Shown: positions 20,077 through 28,215 of the stretch, piece after piece
Layout: the number at the start of each line of letters is the position of its first letter
Position numbering within the stretch: position 1 is the stretch's first letter
Source: CAVUBL01 sp963837945
Lineage (GTDB): Bacteria; Acidobacteriota; Thermoanaerobaculia; Multivoradales; DATKCC01
DNA length: 64,000 nt
Assembly (NCBI GenBank): GCA_963837945.1
Contig: CAWIQD010000032.1
Span: 124,001 to 188,000, forward strand
Direction: 5' to 3'
Notes under the pieces: generated by a model
What the model was told of the DNA's origin: nothing
Seen by the model: the letters and a program-made list of their open reading frames with translations, nothing else
Database searches by the model: none
Translations under genes and position numbers: made by a program

Positions 20077-20167
20077 GCGCCCATCGGTCGCCCTCCTCTG
20101 CGGCTCTGCGCCTCTGCGCGAGAATCTACGTGACGAATCCCGGCTCCTTGTCGGTTTGAGGCGAAGC
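20077..20167 (+). repeat. 91-bp repeat, copy B
   Basis: Second copy of the 15137-15227 sequence, with four mismatches. It ends 44 bp before the DUF2007 start codon, almost the same distance as copy A from its gene. The left CGCAGAGG arm found beside copy A is absent here. Confidence 0.9.
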
Positions 20168-20211
20168 GGCTCCGCGCGAGCCGGAAGCCCTCCCGGGATA
20201 GACTCCTCCCG

Positions 20212-20673
20212 ATGTCCTTCGGCTTCAGGGACCGCCCGGCTCCGGGGCCCGGAGAGCGGGCGCCGCGGATGGTGGAGCTCGACGTCCCCCGGAGCGAGAC
20301 GGAGCTCCTCGTCCTGCGCGGCGTGCTGGAGGGCGCCGGCTTCCTCTACTTCGTCAAGAACGACCAGTTCGGCTCGCTGGCGATCGGTCCGCAGATCGAC
20401 CACTACAACCGCAAGACGATCCTGGTCCACGAGGATCACTTCGAGGAGGCGAGGGCGCTGCTCGCCGACCTGCGCGCGGCGACCGCGGGCGCCGAGCTCG
20501 AGCCGGCGCCCCGGCCGGGCTTCGGGACCGTGCTGCGCATGGTGCTCGAGCTCGTCCTCTTCGGCTGGATCGTCCCCGGCCGCCGGCACCGCCGGAGTCG
20601 CGAGCCGGAGCTGCGCCTGATCCGGGGCGGCGAGCCGGGCGCGCCCGCCGGCGGCGATCAGCCTCCCGGCTGA
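20212..20673 (+). CDS. DUF2007-domain protein
   Basis: 153 residues. MVELDVPRSETELLVLRGVLEGAGFLYFVKNDQFGSL followed by ILVHEDHFEEARALLADL matches DUF2007 (putative prokaryotic signal-transducing protein), a small alpha/beta fold with no known reaction. A hydrophobic segment (VLRMVLELVLFGWIVPG) and a basic tail suggest membrane contact. The last 16 bp overlap the end of the convergent M20 gene. Confidence 0.75.
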   Translation: MSFGFRDRPAPGPGERAPRMVELDVPRSETELLVLRGVLEGAGFLYFVKNDQFGSLAIGPQIDHYNRKTILVHEDHFEEARALLADLRAATAGAELEPAPRPGFGTVLRMVLELVLFGWIVPGRRHRRSREPELRLIRGGEPGAPAGGDQPPG

Positions 20674-21866
20674 GCGCGCCCGCCGGCCAGCTCCTCCGAG
20701 GCCGTCCGGGCCGCCTCGGCGAGGACGGCCGCTCCCACCGCCACGCTCTCCTCGGCGGGCAGGAAGCGCGGCGAGTGGGCCCCGATCACCGGATCTCCGG
20801 GGCGGCGGCCGCCGATCCTGAGGAAGCAGCCGTCCATCCGCTCGAGGTAGCAGGCGAAGTCCTCGCCCGCCATGTTGGTGATCCCGAGAGGCCGGAGACC
20901 CCCGTCGCCCAGCACCTCGGCCACCGCGCGCCGCGCCCAGGCCGCTCCCCGCGCCGGGTTGACGAGCGGCGGCGCGCCGAGCTCGATCGCCACCTCGACC
21001 CCGAGCCCGTGGACCGCCGCGGTGCCGGCCGCGATCTCCCGGACGGCGCGATGGAGGCTCTCGCGCACCTCCGGATCGAGCGCGCGGAGCGTCCCCGCGA
21101 GGCTCGCGCGGTCGGGGATGACGTTGGGCGCCCGGCCGGCGTGGAAGGCGCCCACCGTCACGACCGCCGGGGTCCCCGGGGCGAGCCGGCGGGAGACGAT
21201 CGTCTGGAGGGCCGCGACCAGCGCCGCGCCGCCGACGATCGGGTCCGCCCCCTCGTGCGGTCGCGCACCGTGGGCGCCGCCGCCGGTCAGCTCGATCCGG
21301 AAGCTGTCCGCCGACGCCGCGAGCGCTCCTTCCTGGGCGACCGCCGTCCCGAGCTCGAAGCGCAGGTCGACGTGCGCGCCGAAGATCGCCGCCACCCCGT
21401 CGAGGGCGCCGCTCTCGAGCACCGCCCGGGCGCCGCCGGCCACCTCCTCGGCCGGCTGGAGCACCACCACCACGTCGCCGGCCGGAGGCTCGCCGGCGAG
21501 CAGCGCCGCCGCGCCCACCGCCCAGGCGGCGTGGACGTCGTGGCCGCAGGCGTGCATCCGGCCCGGCACCTCGGAGGCGAAGGCGGCGCCGGTCGCCTCC
21601 TCGATCGGCAGCGCGTCGACGTCGCCGCGCACGGCGACCGTCGGGGCCCTCCGGTCGCGACCGGCGATCCGGGCCGCGAGGCCGGTGCCGGCCACCACCC
21701 GCAGCTCGGCGAGGTCGAGCCGCTCGAGCTCCCGCCGCAGCCGTTCGCGGGTCTCGTGCTCCTCGAACGCCAGCTCCGGGCGGCGGTGGAGGTCGCGGCG
21801 CAGCGCGCTCAGGCGGTCGTAGAGCGCCGCCGGCACCCGCTCGGCGACGCCGGCGGGCAGGGTCAT
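20658..21866 (-). CDS. M20-family amidohydrolase (candidate N-acyl/N-succinyl-L-amino acid hydrolase)
   Basis: 402 residues. It has LRRDLHRRPELAFEEHETRERL at the N-terminus, the metal motifs RGDVDALPIEEATG and HACGHDVHAAWAVGAA, the acidic QPAEEVAGGA, and a dimerisation domain with GGGAHGARPHEGADPI. This is the M20D/IAA-amino-acid hydrolase group (COG1473), two-metal enzymes that cleave N-acyl amino acids. Upstream in the same direction lie an NSAR-like racemase and a GNAT acyltransferase, a combination described for conversion of D- to L-amino acids through N-succinyl intermediates. The desuccinylase role is inferred from this context. Confidence 0.87.
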   Translation of the reverse strand: MTLPAGVAERVPAALYDRLSALRRDLHRRPELAFEEHETRERLRRELERLDLAELRVVAGTGLAARIAGRDRRAPTVAVRGDVDALPIEEATGAAFASEVPGRMHACGHDVHAAWAVGAAALLAGEPPAGDVVVVLQPAEEVAGGARAVLESGALDGVAAIFGAHVDLRFELGTAVAQEGALAASADSFRIELTGGGAHGARPHEGADPIVGGAALVAALQTIVSRRLAPGTPAVVTVGAFHAGRAPNVIPDRASLAGTLRALDPEVRESLHRAVREIAAGTAAVHGLGVEVAIELGAPPLVNPARGAAWARRAVAEVLGDGGLRPLGITNMAGEDFACYLERMDGCFLRIGGRRPGDPVIGAHSPRFLPAEESVAVGAAVLAEAARTASEELAGGRAQPGG

Positions 21867-21905
21867 CGGCTCGCCTCCCGGCGCCCGCCGGCTCGCGATC
21901 GGCCG

Positions 21906-23045
21906 TCACTCGGCCTCATATCGGGCCTCCCACACGGTAATCGCCGCCAGCCGCTCCTCGTCCACCTCGACGCCGGGCCCGGGCCGGTCCCACGGCACCG
22001 CCACCCTCCCCTCGTCGTCCATGGTCCACTCCGGGTCGACCACGTCGCGCTCCCAGTAGCGCTCGGAAGGCGAGAGGTCCCCCGGCAGGAGAAAGTTGGG
22101 CAGCGAGGCGAGGGCCACGTTGTGCGCCCGTCCGACGCCGCTCTCGAGCATCCCGCCGCACCAGACCGGGATGCCGGCCTCGCGGCACAGGTCGTGGATC
22201 GCCAGCGCCTGGGCGAAGCCGCCCACCCGGCCGGGCTTGATGTTGACGATGCGGCCGGCGGCGAGCTCGCACATGTCCTCCGCCCGGGCCGGCGAGGTGA
22301 TCGACTCGTCGAGGCAGATCGGCGTCGCCAGGCGCCGCTGGAGGCGGGCGTGGCGCAGGAGGTCGCCCCCCTCGAGCGGCTGCTCCACCATCAGCAGGCC
22401 GAGCTCGTCGAGGCGGGCGAGGTGGTCGGTGTCGGCCGGGGTGTAGGCGGCGTTGGCGTCGACCGCCAGGGGAGCGTCGGGCCCCAGGGCGCGGCGCAGC
22501 GGCACGAGGTACTCGAGGTCGGCACCGGGGCGGATCTTGACCTTGACCTTGCGATAGCCCCGCTCGAGCGCGGCGCGCGCCTTGGCCGCGAGCACCGGCG
22601 GGCTCTCCTGGATGCCGAGGGAGATGCCGGCCTCGACCTCCGTGCGGACGCCTCCCAGGAGGCGCGCGAGCGGTTCGCCCGCCAGCCGCGCGGCGAGCTC
22701 CCAGCACGCCATCTCGAGCGCCGCCTTGGCCATCCGGTGGCCCCGGAGGTGGTGGTCGAGCACCGCGAAGACCTCCCGCGGGTGAGCGAACGAGAGGCCC
22801 AGAAGGCGCGGGACGAGCCAGAGCTCGAGGGCGAGGCGCGCCGTCTCGACCGTCTCGTAGCCGTAGGTCGGCTGCTCGCCCGCGACGCACTCCCCGCGGG
22901 CGAGCGCCCGCGCCCCCGCCCGGTCCGATCCCGCGACCTCGACCAGCAGGATCCGCCGGTCCCAGGTCTCGCCCGAGGAGATCCGGAACGGCTCCTTGAG
23001 CCGCAGCCGGATCTCGCGCAGGGCGACGCTCTCGATCCGGATCAC
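21906..23045 (-). CDS. o-Succinylbenzoate synthase/N-succinylamino acid racemase (enolase superfamily)
   Basis: 379 residues from a GTG that overlaps the GNAT stop (GTGA). All catalytic residues of the muconate-lactonising subgroup are visible: KVK (Lys168/Lys170), metal ligands Asp196 (VDAN), Glu221 (VEQP) and Asp246 (LDES), and Lys270 (NIKPGRVGG). Spacing matches OSBS/NSAR enzymes. No other menaquinone gene is near, while the neighbours are a GNAT acyltransferase and an M20 hydrolase. The NSAR role (racemising N-succinyl amino acids) is therefore more likely than MenC, although promiscuous enzymes do both. Confidence 0.88.
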   Translation of the reverse strand: MIRIESVALREIRLRLKEPFRISSGETWDRRILLVEVAGSDRAGARALARGECVAGEQPTYGYETVETARLALELWLVPRLLGLSFAHPREVFAVLDHHLRGHRMAKAALEMACWELAARLAGEPLARLLGGVRTEVEAGISLGIQESPPVLAAKARAALERGYRKVKVKIRPGADLEYLVPLRRALGPDAPLAVDANAAYTPADTDHLARLDELGLLMVEQPLEGGDLLRHARLQRRLATPICLDESITSPARAEDMCELAAGRIVNIKPGRVGGFAQALAIHDLCREAGIPVWCGGMLESGVGRAHNVALASLPNFLLPGDLSPSERYWERDVVDPEWTMDDEGRVAVPWDRPGPGVEVDEERLAAITVWEARYEAE

Positions 23046-23866
23046 GGCGCCCCCCGCACCAGGTAGAACGAGCGGTGCCCTCCGGAGCGCGCCGGATCCG
23101 GCAGGCGGACGAAGCCCGCCACCCGATCGCCGCGCTCGAGGCAGGTCTCGAGGGCACGGCGGGTCGAGGCGCGCCAGCTCGCGGCGGCGGCCGGATCGCT
23201 CCGGCGCACCGCCTGGATGTCGTCGGGGATCTCCACCCGCAGCGCCCGCGCCGTCGGCAAGGCGTCCTGCCCGAGCGTGACGATCGGCGCCGTGCTCGCC
23301 TCGGCCGGCCGCGGCGAGCGCGCGAGCTCCCCGGCCAGCGCCCGCTCGACCGACGGCTCCGCGATCGGCCACTCGACGACGAAGCGGTCGGTGCCGATTC
23401 CCGCCGAGAGCGCGCTGTCCGAGCCGTCGCCGTAGTAGTCCCGCGCGTAGCGCAGCACCCGCGCGCCCAGCCGAACGAGGTTGAGGTAGGCGTTCTTCGC
23501 CACCAGCGGATCGTAGGTCCACCAGACGGTCTCGACGCCCAGGGCCAGGAGGAGCTCGCGCTGGTAGCGCTTGAGCCGGAAGCCCAGGTCGCGGCCCCGC
23601 GCTTCGGGCCGCACCGCGAGCATGTGGGACCAGTGGACCGGGCGCCGGTCGCGCACGCCGGTCACACCGAAGACGAAGCCGTCGAGAGCGCCGTCCCGGC
23701 CGAAGGCGCCGGCCGCCACCCCGCCGACCGACTGGACGATCTTGAGGATCGTCGACGGCACGAGGTCGGCGAAGCCTTCGCCCCAGATGCGCCGCTGGAG
23801 GGCGACGCAGGCCTCGAAGTCCTCTGCGCTCTCGAGCGGGCGGAGGGTGGCGGCGTCTTCGGGCAT
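23042..23866 (-). CDS. GNAT-family acyltransferase (COG3375 type), NSAR partner
   Basis: 274 residues. TLRPLESAEDFEACVALQRRIWGEGFADLVP starts the domain, HWSHMLAVRPEARGRDLGFRLKRYQRE is the acyl-CoA-binding motif A region, and TVWWTYDPLVAKNAYLNLVRLGA is typical of the COG3375 group. Proteins of this group occur next to NSAR enzymes and have been described as succinyl-CoA:D-amino-acid N-succinyltransferases. First gene of the three-gene operon, divergent from the ParA gene. Substrate assignment is inference. Confidence 0.82.
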   Translation of the reverse strand: MPEDAATLRPLESAEDFEACVALQRRIWGEGFADLVPSTILKIVQSVGGVAAGAFGRDGALDGFVFGVTGVRDRRPVHWSHMLAVRPEARGRDLGFRLKRYQRELLLALGVETVWWTYDPLVAKNAYLNLVRLGARVLRYARDYYGDGSDSALSAGIGTDRFVVEWPIAEPSVERALAGELARSPRPAEASTAPIVTLGQDALPTARALRVEIPDDIQAVRRSDPAAAASWRASTRRALETCLERGDRVAGFVRLPDPARSGGHRSFYLVRGAP

Positions 23867-23928
23867 GGGGCGGAGGGGCGGAGCGGCTATCATATCGGCA
23901 GGCGGATGGCGCCTGAAAACCCCGTTTC

Positions 23929-23937
23929 TGCTATAAC
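23929..23937 (+). promoter_or_regulatory. Extended -10 promoter candidate for the parA-like gene
   Basis: TG-C-TATAAC fits an extended -10 element (TGnTATAAT) in the divergent gap 23867-23984. It would place the transcript start about 40 nt before the TTG start codon. No clear -35 box is seen. Confidence 0.4.
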
Positions 23938-23984
23938 TTGGCCGATCCGGTACGACAACAGAGTAGACAACGGAGCTTCCTGAC

Positions 23985-24785
23985 TTGATCACCGCTCTCG
24001 TCAGCAGGAAGGGCGGCGTCGGCAAGACGACGACCGCCGTCAGCCTGGCCGCGGCCCTCGCGAGGCGCGGCCGGCGCGTCCTGCTGCTCGACTTCGACAG
24101 CCAGTGCTCGGCCTCCCTCTCGATGGGCGTGCCCCGCGAGCAGCTCGCGCCCTCGTCGGCCGACCTGCTGCTGCGCGGGGTGGCGGCGCCGGCCCTGATC
24201 CGCGGCACGCCGGTGCCCGGGCTCGACCTGATCACCGCCTCGGTCGACCTGATGGCCGCCGACGTCGAGCTCGCCCGCAGCCCGGGCTACGCCCACCGGC
24301 TGCGCAACGGCCTCGAGTCGGTCCGCGACCTCTACGACCACATCTTCATCGACTGCCCGCCGTCGATCTCCGTGCTGCCGCAGACCGCGCTCGTCGCCTC
24401 CGACACCTTCCTGGTGCCGGTCGTGCCGCAGTTCCTGGCGGTCGAAGGGGTCCAGAACCTGCTCGACGCCGCCAGCCGGCTGGGCGAGCGCTACGGCGCC
24501 CGGCCGGAGCCGCTCGGGATCGTCATGACCATGGTCGACTACCGCAACCGGGCCACCCACCAGAACGTGGGTGAGGTGCGCCAGCGCTTCGGCCAGCTGG
24601 TGTTCGCGGTCGAGATCCGGGTCAACGTCCGCCTGGCCGAAGCGCCCGGGGCCGGCGAGCCGATCTTCACCTACGCCCCGACCTCGACCGGCGCCCACGC
24701 CTACGACCTGTTCAGCGAGGAGTTGCTCTACCGGCTCGAGTCCCGCTTCCAGCCCGCGACGGCGCGCGCGGAAGGCCGCGGCTGA
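23985..24785 (+). CDS. ParA/Soj-type ATPase
   Basis: 266 residues from a TTG start. The deviant Walker A KGGVGKTTT lies at residues 9-17, FDSQCSAS carries the Walker A' aspartate, and DHIFIDCPPSISVLP is Walker B. VPVVPQFLAVEGVQNLLD and NVRLAEAPGAGEPIFTY follow the ParA/Soj pattern. These proteins bind DNA non-specifically as ATP dimers and position cargo. No ParB or parS site is beside it; the gene is instead followed 8 bp later by a UbiB-family kinase. It may therefore be an orphan ParA that positions something other than the chromosome. Confidence 0.88.
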   Translation: MITALVSRKGGVGKTTTAVSLAAALARRGRRVLLLDFDSQCSASLSMGVPREQLAPSSADLLLRGVAAPALIRGTPVPGLDLITASVDLMAADVELARSPGYAHRLRNGLESVRDLYDHIFIDCPPSISVLPQTALVASDTFLVPVVPQFLAVEGVQNLLDAASRLGERYGARPEPLGIVMTMVDYRNRATHQNVGEVRQRFGQLVFAVEIRVNVRLAEAPGAGEPIFTYAPTSTGAHAYDLFSEELLYRLESRFQPATARAEGRG

Positions 24786-24793
24786 CGCCGGCC

Positions 24794-26527
24794 ATGCCTG
24801 CTCCTTCCGGGGCGCGGGGAACCCCCGGCGGCGCCGAGCCCGCGCCGCCGATCGACCGCTCCCGCTACCGCCGGGTGCGGCGCTACTTCGCGCGCGTCTT
24901 CGCCCACCTGGTCTGGCACGACGTGGTGCTCGCCCGGGCGCCCCTGCGCCGCTTCCGCTCGGCGCCGCTGCCCCGCTGGCGCGAGCTCGCCCGCCAGTAC
25001 CGCGACCTGGCGGTGGCGCTCGGCGGCGTGCTGATCAAGCTCGGCCAGTTCCTCAGCACCCGGGTCGACCTGCTGCCGATCGAGGTCACGCGCGAGCTGG
25101 CCGGCCTCCAGGACCGGGTCCCGGAGGTGCCGTTCGAGCAGATCCGCCGGCGTCTCGAGGAAGACTTCGAGCGCCCGCTCTCCGAGGTGTTCACCTCGAT
25201 CGACCCGGAGCCGGTGGGCGCCGCCTCGCTGGCGCAGGCCCACCGCGCCCGCCTCTCGGACGGCCGCGACGTGGTGATCAAGGTCCTCCGCCCGGGAATC
25301 GAGCGGCTGGTGGAGACCGACCTCGCCGCCATCCACCTCGCCTTCCGCTGGCTCGGGATCTGGCGCCAGGTGCGCCAGCGGGTCGATCTCGAGCGCCTGT
25401 TCGAGGAGTTCGCGGCCACCACCCGCCGCGAGCTCGACCCGGGCCGAGAGGCGACCAACGCCGAGCGGTTCGCCGAGCTCTTCCGCGAAGATCCCGGCAT
25501 CCTGGTGCCGGCCGTCTACCGCGAGGACAGCGGCCCCCACACGCTGACCCTGGAAGACGTGGGCTACATCCGGATCGGCGACCACGCCGCGCTCGAGGCG
25601 GCGGGGATCTCGCTTCCCGCGGTGGCCAAGCGCCTCTACCGGGCCTACATGGAGCAGATCTTCGTCCACCACTTCGTGCACTGCGACCCGCATCCGGGGA
25701 ACCTCTTCGTCCGGGTGCTCGAGGCCGAAGCGGAGGAGGGCGCCGGCGCCGGGTCCACCGGAGACGCGGGAAGGCCCTTCCAGATCGTGTTCGTCGACTT
25801 CGGGATGATGGCGGCCATCCCCGACCGGCTCCGCGCGGCGCTGCGCGACTACGCCATCGCGGTCGGCACCCGCGACGCCCGGCGGCTGGTCCAGGCGTAC
25901 CGCGACGCCGGCGTCCTCTTGCCCGGCGCCGACCTGGCCCGCATCGAGCAAGTCCACCAGGCGCTGTTCGACCGCTTGTGGGGAGTGAAGCTCGCCGACC
26001 TGCGGGGCATGGCGCTCGGCGAGGCGCGCTACCTGATCCGCGACTACCGGGACCTGATCTACAGCGCGCCCTTCCAGTTCCCGGTCGACCTGCTCTTCCC
26101 GTTGCGCGCGGTGGGCATCCTCGCCGGCCTCGCGACCAGCCTCGACCCCGAGTTCGACCCGTGGGCCGAGACCCTGCCTTTCGCCGAGGAGCTGGCCCAC
26201 GAGGAGCTCGGCGAGACGGCGCGGCGGGTGGCGGGCGACCTCGCCGACGTCGCCCGGTTGCTGCTGCGCCTGCCGGCCGACCTCGAGCGGGTCCTGGCGC
26301 TCGCCGAGGGCGACGGCCTGCGCATGCGGGCCGAGCTCTCCGAGGAGGCCCGCCGGCGGCTGCGGCGCATCGAGCGCTCCGGCGGCCGGATCGCCTGGAC
26401 CGTCGCCGCCGCCGGCCTGTTCCTGGGCGGCCTCCAGATCGAGCTCGCCCGCCCCGGATCGGGCGCCGCCCTCTGGCTCTGGAGCGCCGCCGGCCTGGTC
26501 TTCGTGTGGAGCATCCTGCGGCGCTGA
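24794..26527 (+). CDS. UbiB/ABC1/ADCK-family atypical kinase
   Basis: 577 residues. The family KxGQ motif reads VLIKLGQFLSTRVDLLP. An Ala-rich nucleotide loop (GAASLAQAHRARL), VVIKVLRPG (ATP lysine), HHFVHCDPHPGNLFV (catalytic loop) and VFVDFGMMA (metal aspartate) follow. Two hydrophobic C-terminal helices (WTVAAAGLFLGGLQI; ALWLWSAAGLVFVWSIL) anchor it in the membrane as in UbiB. The family supports isoprenoid quinone synthesis or lipid transport through ATPase activity. The gene is tightly linked to the ParA-like gene; no ubiquinone or menaquinone gene is near. Confidence 0.9.
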   Translation: MPAPSGARGTPGGAEPAPPIDRSRYRRVRRYFARVFAHLVWHDVVLARAPLRRFRSAPLPRWRELARQYRDLAVALGGVLIKLGQFLSTRVDLLPIEVTRELAGLQDRVPEVPFEQIRRRLEEDFERPLSEVFTSIDPEPVGAASLAQAHRARLSDGRDVVIKVLRPGIERLVETDLAAIHLAFRWLGIWRQVRQRVDLERLFEEFAATTRRELDPGREATNAERFAELFREDPGILVPAVYREDSGPHTLTLEDVGYIRIGDHAALEAAGISLPAVAKRLYRAYMEQIFVHHFVHCDPHPGNLFVRVLEAEAEEGAGAGSTGDAGRPFQIVFVDFGMMAAIPDRLRAALRDYAIAVGTRDARRLVQAYRDAGVLLPGADLARIEQVHQALFDRLWGVKLADLRGMALGEARYLIRDYRDLIYSAPFQFPVDLLFPLRAVGILAGLATSLDPEFDPWAETLPFAEELAHEELGETARRVAGDLADVARLLLRLPADLERVLALAEGDGLRMRAELSEEARRRLRRIERSGGRIAWTVAAAGLFLGGLQIELARPGSGAALWLWSAAGLVFVWSILRR

Positions 26528-26561
26528 GGGGTGCCGCCGGCGCCAGGAACCCTTTGGCCCG

Positions 26562-28142
26562 CTATGATCCCTCGCCGTCGTCCTTCTGCATGTAGCCCAT
26601 CCCGGCCTCCTCGAGCACGAAAGGCGCGCGCTCCATGGTCGCGACGCAGGAGGTGTCGAGCCCTTCGACCGTCCCGCTCTCGAGGAACTTGGCGGTCAGC
26701 CCCAGGATGCACTCCTGGTGGGAGAGGTCGAGCGCGTGGTGACCGCCGGCCACGACCACCAGCAGGCCGTTGGGCATGTGCCGGGCCGCGTCGCGACCGT
26801 AGCGGGGCGGCGTCACCGGGTCGAGCTCGCCGTCGAGCATCAGGACCGGCAGGTCGGTCGAGACCGGCTCGCGGAAGTCGGCGGGGATCTCGGCGGTCGG
26901 CCAGACCGCACACGCCGCCTTCTGCACCGAGGTGCGGAAGTCGCCGAGCGCGGTGCCCATGTCGTCCAGGCGCGCCTCGGCCTCGGTGAACCAGCGAGTG
27001 TCCTCGGCGCAGGTGTCCGACAGGTACATGCCGTTGGCGAGCCGGAGCTCGACGAAGACTCGCCAGGGGATGGTCGCCTTGAAGAACGGCGCGAAGTCCC
27101 CCTGGTACGCGCGGTGGATCAGGAACGGCAGCTCCGCCGAGCCGTGGACGGTGTAGAGCTTGCTCCGGAGGGCCTCGGCGAAGATCCCGCGGCCGACCGA
27201 CAGGGAGACCTGGCCGTCCGCGAGCGGGTTGTCGACGGTCGCCGTGCCGGGCGTGTGGTCGAGCCGGTCGAGGACCGCCCAGAGCTCGTTCCGGACGTCC
27301 GGGAACGCCCGGTGGCAGGCCGGGTCGGCCTCGCACAGGGTGAGCAGCAGGTCGAGCGAGCGCTGGCCGTCGCGGGCGTGCTGGAGGGGCATGCGCTGAT
27401 CCATCGAGACCACCCCCTGAAGGACCGCGGTGCGCACCGACTCGGGGTGGCGGCGCATGAACTCCTGGACGAAGCGCGTGCCGTACGAGCCGCCGATCAG
27501 ATTCAGCTTGCCGAATCCCAGCCAGCGACGCACCGCCTCGAGATCCTCGACCGCGATGGTGGTCGTGTACTGGGTGAGGTCGGCCTTCTTCGCGAGCTCC
27601 GCCTCGCACGCCTTGACGCCAGCGAGCGGGAACATGGTGTCGAAGGCCGGCTGCGGATCGGCGGGCGTGACCCCGAACGAGCAGTAGAGCCCGTTCGATC
27701 CTCCCGTCCCCCGCTGGTCGACGAGCAGCACGTCGCGGTGAGCGAGGAGGCCCGGGAACTCCTGCAGGACGCCGGGGGCCTCCTGGGCGATCGCCTCCCC
27801 CGGGCCGCCGCCGATCGGGACGATCGGGTCGCCCTCGGGATGCTCGGTGCGGGCCGGCACCACCACGACCCGCAGCGCGATCTGGCGGCCGTCGGGCTTC
27901 GCCCGGTCCTCGAGCACCGAGAGGCTGCCGCAGAGCAGGTCCTCCTCGGCGCCCTCCGGCCGGCAGGGCTCGAGCTGGTGGAGCCGCGCGGCGCCGAGCC
28001 GGGCCCAGCGGCCGGTGTCGGGAGCCGCCGGGGCGGCCGGCGGCTGGGCGGCGGCGAGCCACGCCGGCGTCAAGGGGGCGAGGAGGGCGACGAGAGCGAG
28101 GGCGGTCTCGAGCCGCCTCGGGGCGCGAACGGTTGCGGGCAT
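26562..28142 (-). CDS. Secreted alpha/beta-hydrolase, tripeptidyl aminopeptidase-like
   Basis: 526 residues with a signal peptide (LETALALVALLAPLTPAWLAAA). DVLLVDQRGTGGSNGLYC, the nucleophile elbow LIGGSYGTRFVQEF, DGELDPVTPP (acid) and AGGHHALDLSHQECILGL (His region) are the marks of the prolyl/tripeptidyl aminopeptidase group, which also has the C-terminal TAP-like domain with cysteines. It removes short peptides from N-termini outside the cytoplasm. It lies downstream of the PfkB gene but separated by a hairpin, so it is probably a separate unit. Confidence 0.87.
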   Translation of the reverse strand: MPATVRAPRRLETALALVALLAPLTPAWLAAAQPPAAPAAPDTGRWARLGAARLHQLEPCRPEGAEEDLLCGSLSVLEDRAKPDGRQIALRVVVVPARTEHPEGDPIVPIGGGPGEAIAQEAPGVLQEFPGLLAHRDVLLVDQRGTGGSNGLYCSFGVTPADPQPAFDTMFPLAGVKACEAELAKKADLTQYTTTIAVEDLEAVRRWLGFGKLNLIGGSYGTRFVQEFMRRHPESVRTAVLQGVVSMDQRMPLQHARDGQRSLDLLLTLCEADPACHRAFPDVRNELWAVLDRLDHTPGTATVDNPLADGQVSLSVGRGIFAEALRSKLYTVHGSAELPFLIHRAYQGDFAPFFKATIPWRVFVELRLANGMYLSDTCAEDTRWFTEAEARLDDMGTALGDFRTSVQKAACAVWPTAEIPADFREPVSTDLPVLMLDGELDPVTPPRYGRDAARHMPNGLLVVVAGGHHALDLSHQECILGLTAKFLESGTVEGLDTSCVATMERAPFVLEEAGMGYMQKDDGEGS

Positions 28143-28161
28143 GGGGGTTCCTTTCTCCGGG

Positions 28162-28178
28162 GGAGCGGTCTCCGCTCC
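28162..28178. terminator. Terminator-like hairpin after the PfkB gene
   Basis: GGAGCGG-tct-CCGCTCC, a 7-bp stem with flanking GGG/CCGG bases, in the 73-bp gap between the PfkB stop and the hydrolase start (both leftward). There is no U-tract. Confidence 0.35.
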
Positions 28179-28215
28179 GGGAATCGGAGGAACCTACGAG
28201 AACCGGCCGGGAAAG

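Noticed and set aside
21906..23045. menC for menaquinone synthesis
   Set aside because: No men or mqn neighbours; the linked GNAT and M20 genes favour an N-succinylamino acid racemase, though a dual role cannot be excluded.
23985..24785. Chromosome partition locus or replication origin
   Set aside because: No parB, parS-like palindrome, dnaA or DnaA-box cluster nearby.
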